Positions 9,463 to 19,230 are shown, counted from the stretch's first letter. The stretch: 20,000 bases of DNA from Stramonita haemastoma (GCA_030674155.1 CM060337.1:48209280-48229279); one strand, 5' to 3'. Translations and numbers: made by a program. The notes: generated by a model not told the origin, from the sequence alone.

Positions 9463-10150
9463 CTGCAAGAGGAGGTCCTTCATGGCCACGATGATCATGG
9501 CGGCCAGCATGGCGATGGGCAGAGACACGAACAGCGGACCCGCAGCCAACAGCACCACCAGGATGAAGACGGCCGAGGTCACCCCGTTCAGCGTGGACTT
9601 GGCCCCCAGGGAGCTGAGCATCATGGTGCGGGGAGGGGCGGTGCAGGAGGGGAAGTTCTGGAAGAAGGCGCCCACCAGAGAACACAGTCCGTAGCCACCA
9701 TCTCCTGGTTGTCGTCGATGCTGACGTCGTGCAGCTTGGCCGTCAGCTTGGCCAGGGAGATGGTGAGGGCGAAGATGAGGATGGCCGTGACGAAGGCGTC
9801 TCCGGCCACCCGGGACAGGCTGACCCACGTCCGGCAAGGACGGCGCCGGCAGACCGGTGGGCACGTCCCCGACGATGTTCAGCCCGAAGTTGTCGTGCAG
9901 CTCGGCGAAGTGGGAGATGAGGGTGGAGAGGATGACAACCAGGAGCTCGATGGGCACGGGCATCTTCATCTTATGCTTGTAGCGCTCGTTGATGCCCAGC
10001 TTCACCGCCAGCAGCACCGCCATGCAGATCAGACCACGATGATGTCTGCGGGACTGGCGACGTAATGTTCTTGAAGATGTCGATGTAGGTCTTCACCAGT
10101 TTGCCCAGCCCCGAGTGCCCCGGGATCTTGATGTGCAGCATCTTCACGAT
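9463..10150 (-). CDS. SLC26 transporter, large exon covering the TM8-TM12 region
   Basis: The acceptor is CCCTTCCAG|ATCGTG. The encoded blocks are in family order: IVKMLHIKIPGHSGLGKL; SPADIIVGLICMAVLLAVKL; KMPVPIELLVVILSTLISH; NIVGDVPTGLPAP; GDAFVTAILIFALTISLAKL; DDNQEMVA; YGLCSLVGAFFQNFPSC; and LPIAMLAAMIIVAMKDLLLQ. NQExxAxGL and the helix repeats are diagnostic of SLC26. Four one-base discrepancies break the frame: missing bases near 10063, 10034 and 9694, and an extra base near 9819. With these allowed for the length is 690 nt, 230 codons, phase 0 at both ends. Where prestin has CSLSR at its anion site this protein reads CTAPPR. The exon must end at CAG (9463) for the alignment to continue, but the bases that follow are GGGTAGGT, so the donor is displaced by 2 nt. 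Confidence 0.93.
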
Positions 10151-10183
10151 CTGGAAGGGAGAAGAAAAGAAGGCATGGATAGG

Positions 10184-11316
10184 CTAAAGCACTGACCTAA
10201 CTAGTGGTGATAAACCATAGAACTAGCCTGACAAGTAAGTATAGACTAAAGCACTGACCTGACAAGTGGTGATAAACCATAGAACTGACCTGACTACGGA
10301 TAAACCATAGAACTGACCTGACAACTGATAAACCATAGAAACTGACCTGACAACTGATAAACCATAGAACTGACCTGACAAATGATATTCCATAGAACTG
10401 ACCTGGCAAGTGTATAAACAATAGAACTGACCTGACTTACTGAAAACATAGAACTGACCTGACAACTGAAATAAACCATAGAACTGACCTGACAAATGAA
10501 TTCATAGAAACTGACCTGACAAATGATAATCCATAGAACTGACCTGACTACTGATAAACCATAGAACTGACCTGACTACTCATAAACCATAGATTGATCT
10601 GACTAGTGATAACACAAAAAGCACTGACCTGACAGTGACAATACAACAAAGCACTGACCTGACTATTGACAATACAACAACGCACTGACCTGACTGGTTA
10701 CCATACAACAAAGCACTGACCTGACTATTGACTATACAACAACGCATGACCTGACTACTGACAATACAACAACGCACTGACCTGACTATTGACTATACAA
10801 GCAAATTACTGACCTGACTAGTGACAGTACAACAAATACTGACCTGACTAGTGACAGTACAACAAAATTACTGACCTGACTAGTGACAGTACAACAAATT
10901 ACTGACCTGACTAGTGACGGTACAACAAATTAACCATGACCTGACTATTGACAGTACAACAAATACACTGACTGACTATGACGGTACAACAAATAAATGA
11001 CCTGACTAGTGACGTAACAACAAATGTACTGACCTGACTAGTGACAGACAGACAAATTACTGACCTGACTAGTGACAGTACAACAAAGCACTGACCTGAC
11101 TGTGATCGATACAACAAATTACTGACCTGACTAGTGACAGTACAACAAAGCACTGACCCTGACTAGTGACGGTACAACAAAGCACTGACCTGACTATGAC
11201 GTACAACAAAGCACTGACCTGACTAGTTGACAGTACAACAAAGCACTGACCTGACTAGTGACAGTACAACAAAGCACTGACCTGACTATGACATACAACA
11301 AAGCACTGACCTGACT
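10184..11316. repeat. ~31-bp minisatellite filling intron 3, each unit with a donor copy
   Basis: About 36 units. The minus-strand consensus near the exon is GTCAGTGCTTTGTTGTACTG plus TCACTAGTCAG. Distal units (10184-10600) are a diverged subfamily of about 26-32 bases containing CTATGGTTTATC. The core TCAGGTCAGT is kept in almost all units and equals the true splice donor at 11311/11310. Many one-base deletions occur between units. The array occupies nearly the whole intron. Confidence 0.96.
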
Positions 11317-11461
11317 GGTGGTGATGTGGACGGCGGCAGAGAAGGTGAATCCTCCCACGAAGGACTTGGACAGAAAGTTGGTGATGAAGCCCAAGCCGAA
11401 ACAGACCCATGGCCAGCAGGATGATTCCACCAATGAAACAGGAGGCTGCCGATATCCCCAC
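11311..11461 (-). CDS. SLC26 transporter, mid-membrane exon
   Basis: The acceptor is ACGTGCAG|GTGGGG and the donor is AGTCAG|GTCAGT. The exon encodes VGISAASCFIGGIILLAMG, then LGFITNFLSKSFVGGFTFSA and AVHITTSQ. This matches the SLC26 stretch 'GiiQlllGllrlGFltnFLS...GFtsaAAv.I..SQ' covering TM5-TM6. One extra base in the G-run at about 11390-11392 shifts the frame between GLFRLG and FITNFLS. Removing it gives exactly 150 nt, or 50 codons, phase 0 to phase 0. The donor sequence is reiterated in the adjacent 31-bp minisatellite that fills intron 3. The other end of the exon faces an intron packed with 23-bp and 17-bp arrays. Confidence 0.93.
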
Positions 11462-11598
11462 CTGCACGTGCAGCCATACACCACACATCAGCATCACGGT
11501 TAACGGCAGTAGTAACAGCAGCAGCAGCAGCAGGGATAGAAACATCATCAGCAGCATTATCACCATAATCATTTTTTCCACCATCAGCAGCAGCAGAA

Positions 11599-12658
11599 GC
11601 ACTCTGCCCAAATCTTCCTTAGCACTCTGCCCAAATCTTCCTTAGCACTCTGCCCAAATCTTCCTTAGCACTCTGCCCAAATCTTCCTTAGCACTCTGCC
11701 CAAATCTTCCTTAGCACTCTGCCCAAATCTTCCTTAGCACTCTACCCAAATCTTCCTTAGCACTCTGCCCAATTCTTCCTAAGCACTCTGCCCAAATCTT
11801 CCCAAGCACTGTACCAAGTCTTCCTCATACTCTGACCAATTTTTTTTCTTAACATTCTGCTCAATGTTTCCTTAGCACTCTGTCCAATTTTTAGCACTGC
11901 CCAATTCTTTTTAAGCATTCTGCCCAAATCTTCTTTAACCCTGTACCCAATATTTCCTTAGCCCTGTACCCAATATTTCCTTAGCGCTCTACCCAATATT
12001 TCCTTAGTACTCTACCCTCTATCCAATATTTTCTTCGCACTCTACCCAATATTTCCTTAGAACTCTACCCTCTACCCAATATTTTCTTCGCACTCTACCC
12101 AATATTTCCTTAGAACTCTACCCTCTACCCAATATTTTCTTCGCACTCTACCCAATATTTCCTTAGAACTCTACCCTCTACCCAATATTTTCTTCGCACT
12201 CTACCCAATATTTCCTTAGAACTCTACCCTCTACCCAATATTTTCTTCGCACTCTACCCAATATTTCTTTAGCACTCTACCCTCTACCCAATATTTCCTT
12301 AGCGCTCTACCCAATATTTCCTTAGCACTCTACCCTCTACCCAATATTTCCTTAGAACTCTACCCTCTACCCAATATTTCCTTAGAACTCTACCCTCTAT
12401 CCAATATTTCCTTAGAACTCTACCCTCTACCCAATATTTCCTTAGCACTCTACCCAATATTTCTTTAGCCCTCTACCCAATATTTCTTTAGCACTCTACC
12501 CAATATTTCCTTAGCACTCTACCCAATATTTCTTTAGCACTCTACCCAATATTTCTTTAGCACTCTACCCAATATTTCCTTAGCACTCTACCCAATATTT
12601 CTTTAGCACTCTACCCAATATTCCCTCAGCACTCTACCCAATATTTCCAATATTTCCT
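11599..12658. repeat. ~23-bp minisatellite with a 53-bp higher-order unit
   Basis: The unit begins as CACTCTGCCCAAATCTTCCT TAG (11599-11815) and drifts to CACTCTACCCAATATTTCCT TAG. Between about 12005 and 12300 two variant units are amplified together as a 53-bp higher-order repeat, with TTTTCTTCG and CCTTAGAA alternating. It lies in intron 2. Confidence 0.95.
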
Positions 12659-12996
12659 TGGCACATATAAACCTGGCATACATATAAACCTGGCATATAT
12701 AAACCTGGCACCTATAAACCCGACATACATATAAACCTAGCATACATATAAACCTGGCATGCATATAAACCTGGTATCTATAAACCTTGCATACATATAA
12801 ACCTGGCACCTATAAACCTGGCATACACATAAACCTGGCATACAATCATACAAACCTGGCTTACATATAAACCTAGCACACATATAAACCTGACACACAT
12901 AAAAGTCTAGCCCACATAAACCTAGCACACCTATAAACCTGGCATACATATAAATCTGGCACCTATAAACCTGGCACACCTATAAACCTGGCCCAC
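12659..12996. repeat. ~17-bp minisatellite (CATACATATAAACCTGG)
   Basis: About 20 units of 13-19 bases built on TATAAACCTGGCA, directly following the 23-bp array in intron 2. A short run of hybrid units lies at the junction. Confidence 0.93.
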
Positions 12997-13339
12997 ATGT
13001 TGGTTGGTTGGAGATTTTATCATAGTCCCAGCGGAGATACACGATTTAGGGACTGTGGTAACAACAAGTTGTCCCCCTTTGGTGCCGCAGGCCATCCTAA
13101 AAATAGAACAATTCGAAGCAACATTGCTATAAAAGCAATGTACATAACACCTGGCCCCCCCACACACCCACAGCAGTCAGTTTCCCCCACTTTCAGCTCC
13201 TCTCAGTTGCTATCTATCCCAGCCCAGCTGGTGCTAATTATATCAGGAGCTGACCACATTTGGACTTGGTAAAAGGAAGGGCTAATTTCAGCACTGAGCC
13301 CTGGACCCTGGACAGAGTTAAGCTGGATTTGCTTGCTGT
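12997..13339. other. Intron 2 unassigned sequence
   Basis: No coding block, tRNA box or tandem array is recognised between the 17-bp minisatellite and the (CA)n tract. Confidence 0.55.
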
Positions 13340-13343
13340 GACA

Positions 13344-13406
<63 letters not shown>

Positions 13407-13435
13407 AAAACCAAAACCAAAACCCACACCTACAA
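13340..13435. repeat. (CA)n with (CCAAAA)n end
   Basis: A CA tract (13340-13405) followed by four CCAAAA-like hexamers. It is GT-rich on the transcript strand, about 75-170 bases after the GTGTGG donor at 13510. Confidence 0.93.
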
Positions 13436-13510
13436 ACCAAACCCACACAAAAACAAACAACCCCCACACCCATCCACCCCACCCCTGAACCCATCCAACC
13501 CACACCACAC

Positions 13511-13825
13511 CTTAAACTGCAGCTCCTGCTCGGCTGTCCAGGTCTCGTTACTCCCTAACCCCAGCCTGAAGTTCTCCGCCTCTTTCTCCACCAGGTTGGC
13601 CGTCAGCAGGGCGATCAGAGCGTTGCTGCCCATAGAGATGTGGGGGAGGTGCCGAAGAAGAGGTAGACGAGGATGGGGAAGAAGGTGGTGTACAGGCCGT
13701 TGACGGGGCTGAGGGAGGCCAGTAGCCCGAAGCCCAGACCCTGGGGCAGGTGGATGAAGCCCACGGACAGCCCGCTGATCGCGTCCGCCAGCAGCCAGTT
13801 GCGCCACTCGTAGGTTCTTAGAAAC
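13511..13825 (-). CDS. SLC26 transporter, TM1-TM4 region exon with SulP signature
   Basis: The acceptor is CCCACAG|GTTTCT and the donor is TTTAAG|GTGTGG. The exon encodes FLRTYEWRNWLLAD, then SGLSVGFIHLPQGLGFGLL, then SPVNGLYTTFFP and FFGTSPHISMGSNA. This is the SLC26 TM1/TM3 region: the LPQGxA-type helix, the PV-x-GLY signature and the GTSxHIS motif that follows it. In the family the residue before GLY is usually aromatic; here it is Asn. A predicted N-glycosylation sequon, NET, lies in the following extracellular loop, where vertebrate SLC26A6 also has sequons. One base is missing in the C-run at about 13642-13646, so the upstream and downstream halves are in different frames. Restoring one C gives 316 nt, in phase with both neighbours. 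Confidence 0.92.
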
Positions 13826-13859
13826 CTGTGGGAGGGGTGCAGGTAAAATGGGATGTTGA

Positions 13860-14010
13860 GGGGGGGTGGGGTTGAGGTGGGTGGGTGAGTGGGTGTGTAG
13901 GTGGGTGAGTGGGTGGGTGGGTAGGTGGGTGTGTGAGTGAGTGTGTGGAGTGGTGTGTGGGTTGGTGTGTGGGTGGGTTTGAGTTGTGTGTGTGTGTGTG
14001 TGGGGTGTGT

Positions 14011-14045
<35 letters not shown>

Positions 14046-14101
14046 TTGTGTGTGTGTGTGTGTGCGTATGTGTGTGTGCGTGTGTGTGTGTGTGTGTGGT
14101 G

Positions 14102-14144
<43 letters not shown>

Positions 14145-14165
14145 TGAGTGAGTGAGTGAGTGTGA
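13860..14165. repeat. (GGGT)n/(GT)n/(GAGT)n compound repeat in intron 1
   Basis: A GGTGGGTGAGT-type minisatellite grades into about 150 bases of (GT)n and then GAGT tetramers, adjoining the family C SINE tail. It starts about 35 bases upstream of the exon 13511-13825 acceptor. Confidence 0.94.
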
Positions 14166-14174
14166 GTATGTGTT

Positions 14175-14532
14175 ATTTATTATTTCTTTATTTATTCTTT
14201 TATATCGAGGATAAGGGGATAAGCACTCATGTGGTTTTTTTTTCCATCCAGTCCCTGTGTGTATGCAGTTGTGTAAATATTGTCATCTGTTCTCACCGGC
14301 ATACCTTGGTCTACTCTTACGAAAACCGGAACAGGAGTTAACGTGTGCGCAAGATGTTCTGAGCGCGTTCGCACAAGAGGCCTCGTTTTATAGTCTCATC
14401 CAAAGGATTTTTGGGGAGAGTGGAGTCAGCACTGATGTTAACTTCAGGAGGAAAATCCCCTCAAACGGGAATCAAACCCAGGTCGTCAAATTGCAAGCGC
14501 AATGTTCTGACCACTAGGCTATCCCGTCCCCG
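14175..14532 (-). mobile_element. tRNA-derived SINE, family C copy 2, with intact head, in intron 1
   Basis: The minus-strand head at about 14462-14532 includes ACGGGATAGCCTAGTGGTCA (A box) and GGGTTTGATTCCC (B box), separated by an anticodon-type loop CTTGCAA. The body is shared with 4319-4630. The tail is A/T-rich (ATTT-type repeats) rather than the GATTT tail of copy 1. It is flanked by (GT)n on one side and (GA)n on the other. Confidence 0.82.
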
Positions 14533-14576
14533 TCTGTGTGTGTGTGTGAGGGGGGATGTTCGTGCGCGTGTACTTT

Positions 14577-14898
<322 letters not shown>

Positions 14899-14935
14899 GC
14901 AGATGAAGAGAATGGCTCTATGTTGCTGTTTCTTT

Positions 14936-15560
14936 CAAAGAGGAAGAACTAACAAAGCATGGGCAGACACTGTGACTGTCCCATAAACAAAGAACAGAGG
15001 AAGACCTAACAAAGCATAGACAGACACTGACTCTCCCATGAACAAAAAACAGAGGAAGAACTAAAAATTGGCAGATACTGTGACTTTACAAAGCCCCAAG
15101 AACAAGGAACAGAGGAAGACCTAACAAAGCATGAGCGCACACTATGACTCCCATGAACAAAGAAACAGAGGAAGAGCTAAAAATTGGCAGATACTGTGAC
15201 TCTCCACAGCCGTAAGAACAAAGAAAGACCTAACAAAGCATGAGCGCACACTGTGACTCCCATGAACAAAGAAACAGAGGAAGAGCTAAAAATTGGCAGA
15301 TACTGTGACTCTCCACAGCCGTAAGAACAAAGAAAGACCTAACAAAGCATGAGCACACACTGTGACTCTCCCATGAACAAAGAACACAGAGGAAGAACTA
15401 AGCATGTGCAGACACTGTGACTCAACACATCACCATGAACAAAGAACAGAGAGCTAAAAAAGCATGGGCAGACACTGTGACTCTGCCATAAACAAAGAAC
15501 AGAAGAAGAGCTAACAAGGCATGGGCACAGACTGTGACTCTCTTCAGCCCCATGAACAAA
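14936..15560. repeat. ~55-bp minisatellite, intron 1
   Basis: Units contain ACTGTGACTCTCCCATGAAC, AAAGAACAGAGGAAGA and CTAACAAAGCATG. A variant carrying AAAATTGGCAGATACTGTG alternates with the standard unit to form a repeat of about 107 bp between about 15100 and 15350. About 12 units. No coding homology is seen. Confidence 0.92.
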
Positions 15561-15804
15561 CAGCGTGAGCAGCCAGCAACACAGGGCGGTGACAGCATGT
15601 GACACAGCGTAATGCACATTACAATAGACATTATTGCTGCATAAATTCACATAGCATTATCGTTATTATTCATCTCTCAGTCTCTTTGTCTGTACCTGTC
15701 TGTCTGTTTGTCTCTCATTCACACACGCACACACATACACAGACACACTGACAGAAATTTCAGGCAGAGAAATCTACCGTGACTAAAAATGATAAAAATA
15801 TGAA

Positions 15805-15872
15805 TGATGATGATGATGGTGGTGATGGTGATAATGATGGTGGTGATGATGGTGGTGATGGTGATAATAATA

Positions 15873-15911
<39 letters not shown>

Positions 15912-15925
15912 GTGGTGATATATGA
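15805..15925. repeat. (GAT)n/(GGT)n trinucleotide repeat
   Basis: Mixed GATGAT and GGTGAT triplets, just before the 49-bp minisatellite, which itself contains GGTGATAATG. Confidence 0.93.
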
Positions 15926-15944
15926 TAGAATGACTTAACGTGAT

Positions 15945-17234
15945 CATATTATAGGATGAGCTGATGAATGACTAAAAGTGATGATAATATTATAGGATAA
16001 GCTATCTACCCGATGAATAACTAAAAATGATGATAATGTTACAGGATAAGCTATCTACCTGATGAATAACTAAAAATGATGATAATGTTACAGGATAAGC
16101 TATCTACCCGATGAATAACTAAAAATGGTGATAATGTTACAGGATAAGCTATCTACCCGATGAATAACTAAAAATGGTGATAATGTTACAGGATAAGCTA
16201 TCTACCCGATGAATAACTAAAAATGGTGATAATGTTACAGGATAAGCTATCTACCCGATGAATAACTAAAAATGGTGATAATGTTACAGGATAAGCTATC
16301 TACCCGATGAATAACTAAAAATGGTGATAATGTTACAGGATAAGCTATCTACCCGATGAATAACTAAAAATGGTGATAATGTTACAGGATAAGCTATCTA
16401 CCCGATGAATAACTAAAAATGGTGATAATGTTACAGGATAAGCTATCTACCCGATGAATAACTAAAAATGGTGATAATGTTACAGGATAAGCTATCTACC
16501 CGATGAATAACTAAAAATGATGATAATATTACAGGATAAGCTATCTACCCGATGAATAACTAAAAATGATGATAATGTTACAGGATAAGCTATCTACCCG
16601 ATGAATAACTAAAAATGGTGATAATGTTACAGGATAAGCTATCTACCCGATGAATAACTAAAAATGATGATAATGTTACAGGATAAGCTATCTACCCGAT
16701 GAATAACTAAAAATGGTGATAATATTACAGGATAAGCTATCTACCCGATGAATAACTAAAAATGATGATAATGTTACAGGATAAGCTATCTACCCGATGA
16801 ATAACTAAAAATGGCGATAATGTTACAGGATAAGCTATCTACCCGATGAATAACTAAAAATGGTGATAATGTTACAGGATAAGCTATCTACCCGATGAAT
16901 AACTAAAAATGGTGATAATGTTACAGGATAAGCTATCTACCTGATGAATAACTAAAAATGATGATAATATCACAGGATAAGCTATCTACCTGATGAATAA
17001 CTAAAAATGATGATAATGTCACAGGATAAGCTATCTATCTGATGAATAACTAAAAATGATGATAATATTACAGGATAAACTATCTACCTGATGAATACCT
17101 AAAAATGATGATAATGTCACAGGATAAGCTATCTACCTGATGAATAACTAAACATGATGATACTATTACAGGATAAACTATCTACCTGATGAATACCTAA
17201 AAATGATGATAATATCACAGGATAAGCTATCTAC
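15945..17234. repeat. 49-bp minisatellite (~26 units) abutting the first recognised exon, each unit with a donor copy
   Basis: The unit is GGATAAGCTATCTACCCGAT followed by GAATAACTAAAAATGRTGAT and AATGTTACA. Spacing is exactly 49 bases through most of the array (for example 16093, 16142, 16191). The central units are almost identical; the two ends are more diverged. The last unit runs into exon 17235-17461. The unit's ATCTACCCGATGAAT parallels the exon border ATCTACCCGACGAAT, so every unit bears a copy of the GG|GTAGAT donor. Confidence 0.97.
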
Positions 17235-17461
17235 CCGACGAATGGCAGGTAGCCCAAGAGGTGATTCCCCACACATCGTGGCGAGACCTGGCAGGCGCCC
17301 TTGATGACGTCACAGGTTGTCTGGGGGTGTGACTGGTCGGCGTAGATGTGATCGATGGTGGCGCACGTGTGCAACTGTCGCCTGAAGACCAGTGGTTCCG
17401 GTCCCGTCTGCGTCATTTCCGGATCCTCCCCCACTCTGCTCCCAGCCTCGTCTTCGTCGGC
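17235..17461 (-). CDS. SLC26 transporter, N-terminal cytosolic exon (first recognised exon)
   Basis: This exon has 227 nt, about 75 codons, opening ADEDEAGSR and ending LLGYLPFV. It includes the segment EPLVFRRQL, which corresponds to the N-terminal antiparallel strand region of SLC26 proteins (the family 'RPxxxxxxL' stretch). LPFVG then leads into the pre-TM1 helix. The 3' splice site is TTGCAG|GCC. The 5' splice site is TCGTCGG|GTAGAT, leaving phase 2, which the next exon completes as glycine. There is no in-frame ATG, and a TGA lies just upstream of the acceptor, so the start codon must be in an earlier exon. The acceptor is weak: the intron before it is GAT-rich and lacks a clear pyrimidine tract. 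The donor is flush with a 49-bp minisatellite whose units copy it. Confidence 0.82.
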
Positions 17462-17464
17462 CTG

Positions 17465-17760
17465 CAATCATCGTCAGCATCGTCGTCGTTTTTAAAGTCG
17501 TTTTCAACCTTAGCTTCTTCTTCGTCATCGTCTTCATCGTTATCACCGTCATCGTCATCGATACAATCATCATCGTCGTCGTCGTCATCATCATCATCGT
17601 CATTGTCGTCATCATCATCATGATCATGACCACCACCACCACCACCACTACCACCACCACCACCACCACCACCACCACCACCACCACCACCACCACCACA
17701 CCACCACCACCACCACCACCATCATCAACATCATGATCATCAACATCACCATCATCATCA
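17465..17760. repeat. (GAT/ATC)n and (ACC)n trinucleotide repeats upstream of exon 1 acceptor
   Basis: ATC/GTC triplets (17465-17625), then about 30 ACC triplets (17629-17720), then ATC again. Homotypic frames here (poly-Val, poly-Thr, poly-Ser) are artefacts. Confidence 0.95.
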
Positions 17761-18273
17761 AAGATAAAAGAATATAAAAGAATAAATGAATAATAGATAA
17801 ATAAATTATCGTCATCCTCGTCCTCCTTATCATCAGCATCACCACCATCACCATCATCATCATAATGACATGGAAGACAACCTACCTCGCAATCAGATAA
17901 GGAAGGGAGACTAATCTAAAAAAAAAAAGAAGCTTTTCACTGTGTATTTTTGCACCAATACTAAAACAAATCTTGATTTTTCATTTCAGACACTAACATT
18001 AAAAATTCGAAATATCATACCACACACTCTTTCAAACAGTGGGAACGGATGACAGAGTTTACAAAACCGCTTGCACTTGGCGCAAAAAACAACAAACGTA
18101 GCATTATCCGCTAAATTACAGAATTAATAACAAAAGATATCTGAATCTTTGAGAACGGGTCTTCACAAACCGGGTACTGTACAACAGGTCATCCGTTATA
18201 ATGAGGCAAACCCATGAATTAAAACATAGGCCACAAAGAGTCAATAGTTTAAGTTCTTGAAAATTTTTTGTTT
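17761..18273. other. Unassigned AT-rich sequence upstream of the first recognised exon
   Basis: No SLC26 N-terminal exon with an ATG and a donor of matching phase could be recognised here by eye. A short stretch near 18045, GGAACGGATGACAGAGTTTA, resembles part of the family D SINE near 8757. Confidence 0.5.
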
Positions 18274-18545
18274 ACAACATGTATTTTTAAAGATTTGTTC
18301 TTCCTCCAATGTCACCTTTCGATGGCAGCTCTATTTGGCCACAAAAACATCAAATATTCTTGTGAATGAGAAGTTCCAAATCAAAAGTATCTTGCTTAAA
18401 ACACTTTTTTCACAAAATGTATTTTAAGCCATATTTTCTTTCTCTGTTATAATATTTCGATGGCAGCTTTAGTCGACCACATAAACACCAACATATTCTT
18501 GTGAATGAGATGCTTCCAAATCAAAACTGTCTTGCTGTAAGGCAC
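18274..18545. repeat. Two-copy direct repeat, period 138 bp
   Basis: 18274-18411 and 18412-18545 are collinear and moderately diverged. Shared blocks are TTTCGATGGCAGCT, AATATTCTTGTGAATGAGA, TTCCAAATCAAAA and TCTTGCT. The block TTCGATGGC recurs with a 138-base offset. Confidence 0.88.
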
Positions 18546-18624
18546 CACAGAGGAAAAAGCTTCAATATCTGTTGAAACATCTACAAAGAGGTCATCCAGG
18601 AGCCAAAACTACACTTGGGTCAAC

Positions 18625-19170
18625 CCTGGGGCATGGTTCTTACTCACTGATGCCTCAAGTGCTGTTGTTGATCTCTGACGAGGCATGGTTCTTTCTTATT
18701 CACAGATGCCTCATGTACTGTTGTTCATCGGAGAGGCTCACTGCCTCAAGTGCTGTTGTTGATTTCTGGTGAGGCATGGTTCTTACTCACTGATGCCTCA
18801 AGTGCTGTTGTCGAGTCCTAATGAGGCATGGTTCTTTCCCACTCACTGATGCCCCAAGTGTTTGTTGATTTCTGATGAGGCATGGTTCTCACTCACTGAT
18901 GCCTCAAGTGCTGTTGTTGATTTCTGAAGAGGCATGGTTCTTATTCACTGATGCCTCAAGTGCTGTTGTTGATCTGTGAGGCATGGTTCTTTCCCACTTA
19001 CTGATGCCTCAAGTGCTGTTGTTGATTTCTGATGAGGCATGGTTCTTTCTTACTGATGCTTCAAGTGTTGCTGTCGATTTCTGATGAGGCATAATTCTTA
19101 CTCACTGATGCCTCAAGTGCTGTTGTTGATCTTTGATGAGGCATGGTTCTTATTCACTCAAGTGGCTCAT
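18625..19170. repeat. ~52-bp minisatellite with hairpin-forming units
   Basis: About 11 units built on TGATGAGGCATGGTTCTTAC, TCACTGATGCCTCAAGTGCT and GTTGTTGATTTC. Each intact unit has 8-base inverted arms, TGAGGCAT and ATGCCTCA, separated by 15 bases. On the minus strand it also contains CAGTGAGTAAG, which resembles a splice donor. Confidence 0.93.
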
Positions 19171-19230
19171 GTTGATAGAGATTTTTGTCTGGAGTATTTT
19201 ATAATCCTTCTCGATCAAATATTTCCATCA

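Noticed and set aside
10197..10777. Repetitive peptides such as VRSVLWF / GQFYGL as a repeat protein
   Set aside because: They come from the intron 3 minisatellite with frequent indels; no consistent frame is held.
9463..13825. SLC26 pseudogene
   Set aside because: Frame breaks are one-base and homopolymer-type, splice sites and phases are preserved, and no nonsense substitutions are seen. Assembly error is more likely, although it is not proven.
14936..15650. Repetitive minus-strand frame (SHSVCPC-type) as an exon
   Set aside because: It arises from the ~55-bp array. The adjoining SLC26 exons join in phase without it.
15945..17234. CRISPR-like array (regular 49-bp repeats)
   Set aside because: Whole units repeat head to tail with no unique spacers, in a eukaryotic intron. 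It is a minisatellite.
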